Positions 35,920 to 44,361 of a stretch of DNA of 64,000 bases are shown here, piece after piece. The notes under the pieces are model-generated. The model searched no databases. It saw only the letters and a list, made by a program, of their open reading frames with translations, and was not told the DNA's origin. This stretch comes from Nocardioides sp. cx-173 (GTDB lineage Bacteria; Actinomycetota; Actinomycetes; Propionibacteriales; Nocardioidaceae): the NCBI RefSeq assembly GCF_021117365.1, contig NZ_CP088262.1, positions 4,218,501 through 4,282,500 of the forward strand, in the 5' to 3' direction. Numbering within the stretch: position 1 is the first letter of the stretch; every line of letters begins with the position of its first letter. The position numbers were made by a program, and so were the translations under genes.

Positions 35920-36798
35920 TCACTCGTCGAGCCGGGCGACGTCCACCGATACCCGAAGCGTCGACTTCCTCGCCTCGGTGAAGATGACGCCCTTCACCGG
36001 CGGCACGTCGGCGTAGTCGCGGCCCCACGCGACCGTGACGTAGCGGTCGCCGACCCACTGGTCGTTGGTCGGGTCGAACGCGAGCCAGTGCTCGCCGCCG
36101 AGCCAGACCGCGACCCAGGCGTGGGAGGCGTCGGCGCCGACGACCCGCTCCCGGCCCGGTGCCGGCTCCGTGGCGAGGTAGCCGCTCACGTAGCGCCCGG
36201 CGAGCCCGTGGGCGCGCAGGCAGGCGAGCGTCAGGTGGGCGTAGTCCTGGCAGACCCCGGCGCGCCGGTCGAGGATGTCCTGGACGGTGGAGGTGACCGT
36301 GGTCGCGGTCGCGTCGTACTCGAAGTCGTCGTGGATGCGGTGCATCAGGTCCGTGACGGCGTCGCCGACCGGACGGCCCGGAGTGAAGGACGCGGCTGCG
36401 TACTCCCGGGCGGCCGGCACCTGCTCGACCTGCGAGGACGCGAGGGCGAAGTCCGTGGCCGACCAGGCGTCGGCGCGGTCCGGACGCAGGAGCGGCCGCA
36501 GCCGCTCCCACGGCTCGGCGAGAGCCTCGGCCGGCACGTCGGCGAGGTCCACGTCGACCTCGCTGGTCGCCTCCACGACGAGCTCGCGGTGGGGCCGGAC
36601 GACCTGGAAGTACGTCGCCAGGTTGCCGTAGTAGTCGAGGTCCTGCGTGAGGTCGCTCGCCTGCGGCGTCACGGTGACGTCGTAGGTCGCGACCCGCTGC
36701 CAGGGCAGCGCGCGTGGCACCAGGTGAGCCACCCCGAGACTGTCGGTGACCTGGTCGTCGTAGGTGTAGGTGGTGCTGTGCCGCACGCGGTACCTCAT
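35920..36798 (-). CDS. Transglutaminase-like cysteine protease family protein
   Basis: A 292-residue protein with an N-terminal beta domain (MRYRVRHSTTYTYDDQV) of the bacterial transglutaminase N type and the catalytic core: Cys in DRRAGVCQDYAHL, His in DASHAWVAVW and Asp in AFDPTNDQW. Members of this family cleave or exchange amide bonds. ATG 36798 overlaps the stop of the ATP-grasp gene as ATGA. Confidence 0.9.
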   Translation of the reverse strand: MRYRVRHSTTYTYDDQVTDSLGVAHLVPRALPWQRVATYDVTVTPQASDLTQDLDYYGNLATYFQVVRPHRELVVEATSEVDVDLADVPAEALAEPWERLRPLLRPDRADAWSATDFALASSQVEQVPAAREYAAASFTPGRPVGDAVTDLMHRIHDDFEYDATATTVTSTVQDILDRRAGVCQDYAHLTLACLRAHGLAGRYVSGYLATEPAPGRERVVGADASHAWVAVWLGGEHWLAFDPTNDQWVGDRYVTVAWGRDYADVPPVKGVIFTEARKSTLRVSVDVARLDE

Positions 36799-39302
36799 GC
36801 GCGCTCGCCCTCCAGCGACTCGACCAGGTCGAGCGACCCGAGCGGCCTCGGCGCGGGCCCGCTGGCGAGGTGGAGCTCGGCGACGGCCTCGGCCAGACGC
36901 GTGAGCTGGCCGGCGAAGGAGGCCAGGAACGCCCGCAGGTTGGGGCGGTCCACGCCGCCGATGGCGACCAGCGTGGCGATGTCGACGTCCTCCAGCGTGG
37001 CCAGCAGGTCGGCCACCAGCCGCTCCGGGCGGGTGGAGCCGGTGGAGGCCGGCAGCGCCGCCAGGTGGGCGGCGACCTCCGACATCCCGAAGACCAGCGA
37101 GCGCGGGTTGTCCCGGTCGGTGAGCAGCAGCTCCAGCACCCCGCCGGGCCGGACGTAGCCGCGGTAGCGGCGCCGGTGGGTGACCGAGCTCTCGGCCGCG
37201 ACCAGGACGGCGTCGAGGACGTCGCGGTCGACGTCGACCCCGCGGCGTACGGTCGCGGTCTCCTCGAGGAGGTGGCACACCTGGACCGCGCGCTCGAGGT
37301 GCTGCCCGACCCCGATCATGTGCCAGCCCGCGTCGCGGATCATGCTCGCGGTCACGCCCTGCAGCGAGAGGACGCCGGTGAGCATGCGGCCCGCGGACTC
37401 GCCGATCTGGTGGCTGTGCCGCGAACCGCGCAGGATCACCGTGGCGCGATCGGTGGCGCCGAAGGCCCGCCAGGTGTCGAGCGAGAGCTGGTCGCGTACG
37501 CCGGACGCCGCCTCGCGCAGCCCGGCCAGCGCGTGCGCGGCCGAGCCGGCGCGCGCCTCGTCGAGCAGCAGCGAGCGGAACTCCGCGTCCAGGTCCTCGT
37601 ACACCGCGCCGCCCAGCCGCCGGACGACCTGCATCATGACCGCGAGGCTGGCGCCTCCGGTCGAGTTGGGCCGGGAGCCGAAGTCCTCGGCGAGGGCGTG
37701 CGCGGCCAGCACCAGCCGCAGCATGTCCTCGGCGCGCTCGGCGTAGCGGCCGAACCAGAACAGGTCCTCGAGGATGCGCGGCACCGTGCCGGTCGAGGCG
37801 CGGCCGGCGGTCATCGGCAGGACCTCGGCGAGACCCTGGTCCGGGTCGGCGGGGTCGCCCTTGAGCACCCAGACGTCCTTGCTGGACGCGGGCCGGTCGT
37901 CCTCGTAGACGTTGGCCAGGCCGCCGACCAGGGGACGGTAGGCCGAGCCGTAGCGCAGGGTGAAGGTCCGCAGGGTCACCGAGCGCGGCTCCACCTCGCC
38001 GGAGCGGGCGCCGCCGGCCCGCCAGGTCGGCGCCTGCGACAGCGGCAGCCGCTCCTGCCCGACGTAGCGGTGCGGCTCGTCCAGCAGCCGCTCCCGTACG
38101 GCGGCCGGGTCCAGGTCGGCCAGCCCGGTGGTGGGCCCGTCGATGCTGCGCACGAGCAACCGGCCGCCGGGGCCCGGGTCGAGGAGCCGGTCCAGCACGT
38201 GGTCGAGGGAGGCGGGGTCGCCGCACCACCAGGTGGGCACCGACGGCAGCCGCAGCGGCTCACCGAGCAGGGCCTCGCAGACGGCCGGCATGTAGGGCAG
38301 CAGCCCGGGGTTCTCCAGCACCCCCGCGCCGAGCCCGTTGACGACCCGCACCCGGCCCCGCCGTACGGCCTCGGTCAGGCCGGCCACGCCGAGCTGGGAG
38401 TCACCGCGCAGCTCGAGCGGGTCGCTCCAGGCCGCGTCGACGCGGCGCAGGATCACGTCGACGCGCTCGAGCCTGCCGAACACGCGCATCTGGACCCAGC
38501 CGTCGCGCACGACCAGGTCGCTGCCCTGCACCAGCGGGAAGCCGAGGGTGGAGGCGATGAAGGCCTGGTCGTAGGCCGTCTCGGAGTGGGTGCCCGGCGA
38601 GAGGACCACGACGCGCGGGTCGGCCGGCTCGTTCTGGGCGGACTGGATGAGCGCCGAGCGCAGCGCCCAGAAGTACGGCTCGATGCGGTGCAGCCCCGCC
38701 TCGCGGTAGAGCTCGGGCATGACCCGGCTGATGACGCGGCGGTTCTCCATCGCGTACCCGATCCCGGAGGGCGCCTGCGCGCGGTCGGCCAGGACCCGCC
38801 ACTCGCCGGCCGCGTCGCGCCCCAGGTCGGTGGCGGCCAGCACCAGGGGGCGGGGGTCGAGCGCCGACGACCGCGCCACCACGCGGGTGAAGCCGGAGTG
38901 GCCGAGCACGACGGCCGGCGGGAGCACCCCCTCGGAGAGCAGCCGCTGCTCGCCGTACAGGTCGACCAGGATGGCGTTGAGGAGCTCGGCGCGCTGGGCC
39001 AGGCCGATCTCGAGCGGTGCCCACGAGGCGGCGTCGAGCACGAGCGGCACCGGGTCCAGCCGCCACGCCCCCGCCGCCCGGCCGGGCCGGGAGTAGGTGA
39101 CCCCGTCGTCGGCGAGGAAGCGGACGATGTCCTCGTCGACCCGCCGCAGGTCGCGGTCCTCCAGGCCGACGGCGATCTCGGCCAGGCCCTTCCACGCCGG
39201 CCGCAGGGTGCCGTCGGGCGACACGACCTCGTCGTAGCGGGCGTGGGAGTCGCCGAGCGCGGGCTGGGTGAGCCGGTCGGCGTAGTCGCGGAGCAGGGTC
39301 AT
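36795..39302 (-). CDS. Circularly permuted ATP-grasp ligase fused to an alpha-E domain
   Basis: An 835-residue fusion. Residues about 1-480 are the circularly permuted ATP-grasp (DUF404/DUF407 region: RVDVILRRVDAAW, VVNGLGAGVLENPGL, WVLKGD). Residues about 510-830 form the alpha-E domain (DUF403: LFWFGRYAERAEDMLRL, RGSRHSHQIGESAGR). The two are separate genes in many bacteria. An ATP-grasp fold with transglutaminase partners suggests formation of an amide bond to a peptide. ATG 39302 is the last of five ATGA/GTGA junctions upstream. Confidence 0.92.
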   Translation of the reverse strand: MTLLRDYADRLTQPALGDSHARYDEVVSPDGTLRPAWKGLAEIAVGLEDRDLRRVDEDIVRFLADDGVTYSRPGRAAGAWRLDPVPLVLDAASWAPLEIGLAQRAELLNAILVDLYGEQRLLSEGVLPPAVVLGHSGFTRVVARSSALDPRPLVLAATDLGRDAAGEWRVLADRAQAPSGIGYAMENRRVISRVMPELYREAGLHRIEPYFWALRSALIQSAQNEPADPRVVVLSPGTHSETAYDQAFIASTLGFPLVQGSDLVVRDGWVQMRVFGRLERVDVILRRVDAAWSDPLELRGDSQLGVAGLTEAVRRGRVRVVNGLGAGVLENPGLLPYMPAVCEALLGEPLRLPSVPTWWCGDPASLDHVLDRLLDPGPGGRLLVRSIDGPTTGLADLDPAAVRERLLDEPHRYVGQERLPLSQAPTWRAGGARSGEVEPRSVTLRTFTLRYGSAYRPLVGGLANVYEDDRPASSKDVWVLKGDPADPDQGLAEVLPMTAGRASTGTVPRILEDLFWFGRYAERAEDMLRLVLAAHALAEDFGSRPNSTGGASLAVMMQVVRRLGGAVYEDLDAEFRSLLLDEARAGSAAHALAGLREAASGVRDQLSLDTWRAFGATDRATVILRGSRHSHQIGESAGRMLTGVLSLQGVTASMIRDAGWHMIGVGQHLERAVQVCHLLEETATVRRGVDVDRDVLDAVLVAAESSVTHRRRYRGYVRPGGVLELLLTDRDNPRSLVFGMSEVAAHLAALPASTGSTRPERLVADLLATLEDVDIATLVAIGGVDRPNLRAFLASFAGQLTRLAEAVAELHLASGPAPRPLGSLDLVESLEGERA

Positions 39303-39354
39303 GGTGGGGTCACGGCCGGGTCATGGACGGGTCATGGTCGGGTCATGGACGGGG
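39300..39354 (-). repeat. Five 11-bp tandem units forming a start-stop ladder
   Basis: Units start at 39300, 39311, 39322, 39333 and 39344 and fit CATGGNCGGGT on the plus strand. On the coding (minus) strand each unit has ATGA (one has GTGA). The transglutaminase stop TGA (39345-39343) overlaps the first ATG. Each ATG then opens a four-codon ORF, Met-Thr-Arg-Pro (the GTG one reads Met-Thr-Pro-Pro), whose TGA overlaps the next start. The last ATG is the ATP-grasp start at 39302. Confidence 0.9.
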
Positions 39355-42300
39355 GACGCGGCGCAGGTCGAGGGTGTGCGGGTACTCCGCGCTCGCGGCG
39401 CGGCGGCCGGCCTCGCGCAGGGCGCCGACGTCGATCCGGCCGGCGGTGTGGCCGCGCGGCTCGAAGCGGCTGGCCCGGCGGGCCTCGGCCTCCTGGGCGT
39501 TGACCGGCGGGGCGTCGTAGGAGCGGCCGCCCGGGTGCACGACGTGGTACGTCGCGCCGCCCAGGCTGGCGGCCGAGGCGAGGTCGACGACGTCGAAGTG
39601 CAGCGGCGCCTGCACCGGGATCGAGGGGTGCAGCGCCGACCACGGCTGCCAGGCGCGGAACCGGACGCCGGCGTAGTGGTCGCCGCCCGCGGTCTCGGTG
39701 AGGGGCACGGGCACACCCTGGCACGTCACGAGGTGGCGGCGCGGGTCGATCCCGCGCACCGACACCTGCACCCGCTCGACCGAGGAGTCGACGTACCGGG
39801 CGGTGCCGCCGGCGGTGGCCTCCTCGCCCAGGACGTGCCACGGCTCGATCGCGTTGCGCAGCTCGAGGGTGACGTCGCCGATGCGGGTGACGCCGATGCG
39901 CGGGAACCGGAACTCGGTGAACGGGTCCAGCCACGACTCCTCGAAGCCGATCCCGAAGTCGCGCAGGTCCTGGGCGACCTCGGCGATGTCGGCGGCCGCG
40001 CCGTGCGGCAGTAGGAAGTCCTCGTGCAGGCGGGTGCCCCACCGCACGAGCGGCGCGGTGAGCGGCCGCTCCCAGAACATCGCGACCAGCGAGCGCACCA
40101 GCAGCGACTGCAGCAGGGCCATCTGCTCGTGCGGCGGCATCTCGAAGCCGCGCAGCTCCAGCAGGCCCAGGCGCCCGCGCGAGGAGTCGGGGCTGTAGAG
40201 CTTGTCGATGCAGAACTCGGCACGATGGGTGTTGCCGGTCAGGTCGGTCAGCAGGTGCCGCAGAGCGCGGTCGACCAGCCAGGGTCGCGGCTCGCCCTGC
40301 TCCGCCACCAGGTGGGCGATCTCGGCGAAGGCGATCTCCATCTCGTACGTCGCCTCGGGCCGGCCCTCGTCGAAGCGCGGCGCCTGGCTGGTGGGGCCGA
40401 TGAACCGGCCGGAGAACAGGTAGGACAGCGCCGGGTGCCGCTGCCAGTACGTCAGCAGGCTGACCAGCAGGTCCGGGCGGCGCAGCAGCGGGGAGTCGAC
40501 CGGCTGAGCGCCGCCGAGGGTGAGGTGGTTGCCGCCGCCGGTGCCGGTGTGCAGGCCGTCGAGGTCGAACTTCTCGGTGGTCAGCCGCGCCTGGCGCGCC
40601 TCGGCGTACAGGGTCGTGAGCAGGTCGCGCTGCTCGGCCCAGCTCGCCGCCGGCTGCACGTTGACCTCGATGACGCCGGGGTCGGGCGTGACCACGAGCT
40701 GCGTGAGGCGGGAGTCGGGCGGCGGGCCGTAGCCCTCGAGGACGATCGGGCAGCCCACCTTGCGGGTGGCGACCTCGACTAGGCGCAGCAGGTCGGCGTA
40801 GTCCTCGAGCCGCTCGGTCGGGGGCAGGAAGACGTGGACGACGCCCTCGCGTGCCTCGAAGGCCAGCGCCGTGGTCGGCACCCCCTCGGGCCCGACGACG
40901 GTGACGACCGGGACCTGGGGGTCCAGGGGCGGCCCGCTCTCCAGGTACGACGGCTCGCCGGCGTACTCGGCGTCCTTCCAGGCGATCGCGTCGAGCGGCA
41001 GGCGCAGGCCCACCGCGCTGGTGCCGGGGGTGAGGACGAGCCGGCCGCGGCGGAACCGCCAGGAGGGGCTGGTCCAGTCCTCGCCGGTCACCAGGGGCAG
41101 GACCCAACCGGTGGGCTCGGTGACGTCCGCGTCGAGGCGGGCAATCAGCTCCGCGGTCGGGTGGAGGTCCTCCGGCGCCTCGCCGTGCGGCTGGCCGATG
41201 TGGTCGGCGAGCGCCGCGAACGGGTCCTCGTAGGCGGGGAGCAGGTGCCCGGCGGGCAGCCCCAGCACCTTGGTGACGCGGCGGGCGAGGGCCTCGGTGT
41301 GGGCGCGAGCGTCGGGGTCGCCGCCGGTGGCCCACGGGTCGGCGAAGAGGTCAGGGTCGCGCCAGAGCGCGACGCCGTCGGTGCGCCACTGCAGCGCGAT
41401 GTTCCAGCGCGGGAGCGGCTCGCCGGGGTACCACTTGCCCTGGCCGCGGTGGACCACCCCGCCCTCGGCGTAGGTGCGGCGCAGCCGCTCGGCCAGGGTG
41501 GCGGCCAGCGCACGCTTCTGCGGCCCGTCGGCGTCCTCGCTCCACTGCGGGGAGGTGGCGTCGTCCAGGCTCACGAAGGTCGGCTCGCCGCCCATGGTCA
41601 GCCGGACGTCGCCGTCGCGCAGGCGTACGTCGACGGCCTCGCCGAGCGCGTCGATGCGGGCCCACTGCTCGTCGGTGTAGGGCTTGGTGACGCGCGGGTC
41701 CTCGTGGATGCGGCGGACCTCGTTGTGGAAGGCGAAGCTCACCTTGACCGGGTCGGTCGCGCCCTCGATCGGCGCGGCGCTGCTCGGGTGCGGCGTCGCG
41801 CTCAGCGGGATGTGCCCCTCGCCCGCGAACAGGCTGGAGGTCGGGTCCATGCCGACCCAGCCCGCGCCGGGCAGGTAGACCTCCGCCCACGCGTGCAGGT
41901 CGGTGAAGTCCTGGGTGGGACCGCTGGGCCCGTCCAGTGCCTCCTGGTCGGCGGTGAGCTGCACGAGGTAACCGGAGACGAAGCGGGCCGCGAGGCCGTG
42001 CTGGCGCAGCAGGCCGACCAGCAGCCAGGCACTGTCACGACAGGAGCCGATGCGGCGCGCCAGCGTCTCGTCGGGGGTCTGGACCCCGGCCTCCATGCGC
42101 ACCGAGTAGGCGACCTCTCGGTGCACCGCGGCGTTGAGGTCGGCGAGGAAGGTGACGGTGGGGGTCGCCTCGGGCTGGGGCAGGGAGCGACGGAACGCGT
42201 CGGCGGCCTCGGCGCCCTCGACCGCGCGCAGGTACGGCGCCAGGTCCGCGGCCAGCGCCTCCTCGTAGGCGAAGGGGAAATGCTCGGCGTACTCCTCGAT

Positions 42301-42582
42301 GAAGAAGTCGAAGGGGTTGATCACCATCAGGTCGGCCACCAGCCCGACGGTGATGTCGAGGGTCGTGACCTTCTCCGGGAAGACCAGGCGGGCCAGCCAG
42401 TTGCCGAAGGGGTCCTGCTGCCAGTTCAGGAAGTGGTTGCTCGGCTGCACGTCGAGCGAGTACGCCTCGATGGGCGTCCGGCAGTGCGGCGCGGGCCGCA
42501 GCCGCACCACGTGCGGCGCGACCGTGACCGGCTCCGCGAACTCGTACGTCGTGCGGTGCTCGAGCGCGACCTTGATGGACAT
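39343..42582 (-). CDS. Transglutaminase-like/DUF2126 protein
   Basis: A 1079-residue protein. The N-terminal part (about 1-300) has a transglutaminase N domain and core with Cys in RRIGSCRDSAWLL, His in TDLHAWAEVYLP and Asp in GMDPTSSLF. The rest (about 330-1079) is the DUF2126 region (MGGEPTFVSLDD, GGGNHLTLGGAQ, RAEFCIDKLYSPD), which resembles a carboxylate-amine ligase. ATG 42582 is chosen as the normal MSIKVALEHRTTYEF start. It heads the leftward operon and hands over to the ATP-grasp gene through the 11-bp ladder. Confidence 0.93.
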   Translation of the reverse strand: MSIKVALEHRTTYEFAEPVTVAPHVVRLRPAPHCRTPIEAYSLDVQPSNHFLNWQQDPFGNWLARLVFPEKVTTLDITVGLVADLMVINPFDFFIEEYAEHFPFAYEEALAADLAPYLRAVEGAEAADAFRRSLPQPEATPTVTFLADLNAAVHREVAYSVRMEAGVQTPDETLARRIGSCRDSAWLLVGLLRQHGLAARFVSGYLVQLTADQEALDGPSGPTQDFTDLHAWAEVYLPGAGWVGMDPTSSLFAGEGHIPLSATPHPSSAAPIEGATDPVKVSFAFHNEVRRIHEDPRVTKPYTDEQWARIDALGEAVDVRLRDGDVRLTMGGEPTFVSLDDATSPQWSEDADGPQKRALAATLAERLRRTYAEGGVVHRGQGKWYPGEPLPRWNIALQWRTDGVALWRDPDLFADPWATGGDPDARAHTEALARRVTKVLGLPAGHLLPAYEDPFAALADHIGQPHGEAPEDLHPTAELIARLDADVTEPTGWVLPLVTGEDWTSPSWRFRRGRLVLTPGTSAVGLRLPLDAIAWKDAEYAGEPSYLESGPPLDPQVPVVTVVGPEGVPTTALAFEAREGVVHVFLPPTERLEDYADLLRLVEVATRKVGCPIVLEGYGPPPDSRLTQLVVTPDPGVIEVNVQPAASWAEQRDLLTTLYAEARQARLTTEKFDLDGLHTGTGGGNHLTLGGAQPVDSPLLRRPDLLVSLLTYWQRHPALSYLFSGRFIGPTSQAPRFDEGRPEATYEMEIAFAEIAHLVAEQGEPRPWLVDRALRHLLTDLTGNTHRAEFCIDKLYSPDSSRGRLGLLELRGFEMPPHEQMALLQSLLVRSLVAMFWERPLTAPLVRWGTRLHEDFLLPHGAAADIAEVAQDLRDFGIGFEESWLDPFTEFRFPRIGVTRIGDVTLELRNAIEPWHVLGEEATAGGTARYVDSSVERVQVSVRGIDPRRHLVTCQGVPVPLTETAGGDHYAGVRFRAWQPWSALHPSIPVQAPLHFDVVDLASAASLGGATYHVVHPGGRSYDAPPVNAQEAEARRASRFEPRGHTAGRIDVGALREAGRRAASAEYPHTLDLRRVPRP

Positions 42583-42640
42583 GACCCACACCCTGCCCTC
42601 CCTGTGTTGCGGGGCGGTAACTCGGGCGGCGGCGCGCCGG

Positions 42641-42716
42641 GCTTGTAACTCACCGTTACGGCATGTGTCATGCCCTTACAAGGGTGCGGTAGATGCCGTA
42701 ACGGTGAGTTACAAGC
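42641..42716. repeat. Long palindromic element, copy 2
   Basis: Perfect 24-base arms (42641-42664 and 42693-42716), the outer part identical to copy 1 at 34827-34900, with an inner dyad CCCTTACAAGGG. The right arm provides the TAA stop codon of the aminotransferase gene (42709-42711). The two copies bracket the ATP-grasp/transglutaminase operon. Confidence 0.88.
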
Positions 42717-43779
42717 CGAATGCCCGCGCCACCGCCAGCACCCGGTCGTTGGCCTCAGGCTCGCCGATGGTCACGCGGGCGCCCTCGCCGGCGAAGGGGC
42801 GTACGACGATGCCGGCCTCCTCGCCGGCGGCCGCGAACTGCGCGGTGCGCTCCCCCAGGCCGAACCACACGAAGTTGCCCTGGGCGTCCGGGAGGTCCCA
42901 GCCGGCCGCCGCCAGCCCGGCGACCACCCGGGCCCGCTCGCCGGCGAGGGCCTCGACCCGCGCCATCAGCGCGTCGGTCGCCTTCAGCGAGGCGATGGCC
43001 GCGGCCTGGGCCACGTGCGAGACGCCGAACGGCAGGGAGACCGCGCGCAGCGCACCGGCGACCGGCGGCGCCGCGACGGCGTACCCGACGCGGAACCCGG
43101 CCAGGCCGTAGGCCTTGGAGAACGTGCGGAACAGCACGACGTTGGGGTGGGCGCGGTAGGTCGCGATCCCGTCGACCGGGTCGGCCATTCGCACGAACTC
43201 CACGTACGCCTCGTCCACCACCACCAAGACGTGGGTGGGCACCTGCGCGAGGAACGCCTCGAGCTCCGACTGGGTCACCGCCGGGCCGGTGGGGTTGTTG
43301 GGGGTGCAGACGACGACCACCTTCGTCCGCTCGGTGATGGCGGCGGCCATCGCGTCGAGGTCGTGGCGCCCGTCAGGAGTCAGCGGCACCTGCACCGAGG
43401 TGGCGCCCGCCGTCGTGACGGCGATCGGGTAGGCCTCGAAGGACCGCCAGGCGTAGACGACCTCATCGCCGGGGTCGCAGTACGCCGACAGCAGCTGGTA
43501 GACCAGCGCCACCGACCCGGTGGCCGCCGCGAGGTCGGAGACGGGCACGCCCAAGCGCGCCGACAGCGCGTCGTACAGGGCGCTGCTGCCCATGTCGGGG
43601 TAGCGGTTCATCACCGCGACCGCCTCCGTGGCGGCGTCGACCACGCCGGGCAGCGGCGGGTAGGGGTTCTCGTTCGAGGAGAGCTTGTACGTCGTCAGCC
43701 CGGTCCGCGGGGTGGGCGGCCGGCCGGGGACGTACGCGGGGATCCGGGCGATGTGGGCACGGCTGGTGGGGCTGCTCAT
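42709..43779 (-). CDS. HisC-like/aromatic aminotransferase (class I/II, PLP)
   Basis: A 356-residue PLP enzyme. It has KLSSNENPYPPLPGV at the N-terminus, CTPNNPTG, the PLP Lys in TFSKAYGLAGFRVGY and a C-terminal VRPFAGEGARVTIG. The group contains histidinol-phosphate and aromatic amino acid aminotransferases; no other his genes are nearby, so an aromatic role (Pat type) is likely. Its TAA stop lies inside a palindromic element. The gene before it encodes a VanZ protein. Confidence 0.87.
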   Translation of the reverse strand: MSSPTSRAHIARIPAYVPGRPPTPRTGLTTYKLSSNENPYPPLPGVVDAATEAVAVMNRYPDMGSSALYDALSARLGVPVSDLAAATGSVALVYQLLSAYCDPGDEVVYAWRSFEAYPIAVTTAGATSVQVPLTPDGRHDLDAMAAAITERTKVVVVCTPNNPTGPAVTQSELEAFLAQVPTHVLVVVDEAYVEFVRMADPVDGIATYRAHPNVVLFRTFSKAYGLAGFRVGYAVAAPPVAGALRAVSLPFGVSHVAQAAAIASLKATDALMARVEALAGERARVVAGLAAAGWDLPDAQGNFVWFGLGERTAQFAAAGEEAGIVVRPFAGEGARVTIGEPEANDRVLAVARAFGL

Positions 43780-43785
43780 CGCCCC

Positions 43786-43791
43786 AGGCTA
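43786..43791 (-). promoter_or_regulatory. Candidate -10 hexamer TAGCCT, contains the VanZ stop codon
   Basis: Six nucleotides before ATG 43779. The TAG is the VanZ stop (43789-43791). Confidence 0.45.
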
Positions 43792-44349
43792 GGAGACCGG
43801 GGCCCGTCGGCCACGCCACGGCCTGAGCACGGTCGCCATGGCGAGGCCGACAGCGACGCCGAGGGCGGCGCCCGTGACGTTGTCGATGATGTCCGTGACG
43901 TCGCACGCGCGGTCGATGCGGGCCAGCTCCAGCTGGGTCTTCTCGATCGCGGCGGAGTACGTCGCCAGCAGGGCCAGGCCCAGCGGCACCGTCACCCAGC
44001 CGCTGCGCCAGCGGGCGGCCGTGAGCGCGAGCAGCGCGCCGGAGGGCATGAACACGACGGTGTTGAGCAGGCGCTGCCCGCCGGAGAAGATCCAGAAGCC
44101 GTCCGGCGCCGGTCCCCCGATGTCCCACGAGCAGGTGGCCAGCCGCCCCTCGGCCGGGACGATGCCGGGCGCGCCACCGGCCGGGATGAGCGTGACCAGC
44201 CCGATGACGACCAGCGACCAGAGCAGGCCGGCGGCGGTCCAGGCGGTCAGCCCGAGCCGCGAGCGCAGCGCGAGGGCGAGGAGCAGGCAGACGGCTCCGG
44301 ACAGGACGGAGCCGAGCACCATGTACTCGACGCCACCGAACGGGAACAC
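43789..44349 (-). CDS. VanZ-family membrane protein
   Basis: A 186-residue protein with about five membrane helices and the VanZ family signature in NTVVFMPSGALLAL and DVTDIIDNVTGAALG. GTG 44349 is selected at the usual N-terminal helix. VanZ gives low teicoplanin resistance in enterococci, but in actinobacteria the family is widespread and its role is unknown. It lies 9 bp after the TetR gene. Confidence 0.85.
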   Translation of the reverse strand: MFPFGGVEYMVLGSVLSGAVCLLLALALRSRLGLTAWTAAGLLWSLVVIGLVTLIPAGGAPGIVPAEGRLATCSWDIGGPAPDGFWIFSGGQRLLNTVVFMPSGALLALTAARWRSGWVTVPLGLALLATYSAAIEKTQLELARIDRACDVTDIIDNVTGAALGVAVGLAMATVLRPWRGRRAPVS

Positions 44350-44355
44350 GCTCCG

Positions 44356-44361
44356 ACGCTA
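44356..44361 (-). promoter_or_regulatory. Candidate -10 hexamer TAGCGT, contains the TetR stop codon
   Basis: Six nucleotides before GTG 44349. Its TAG is the stop of the TetR gene (44359-44361). Confidence 0.45.

Noticed and set aside
34827..42716. Composite transposon with the palindromes as terminal repeats
   Set aside because: No transposase and no visible target-site duplication. The idea of a cassette is kept only as a hypothesis.
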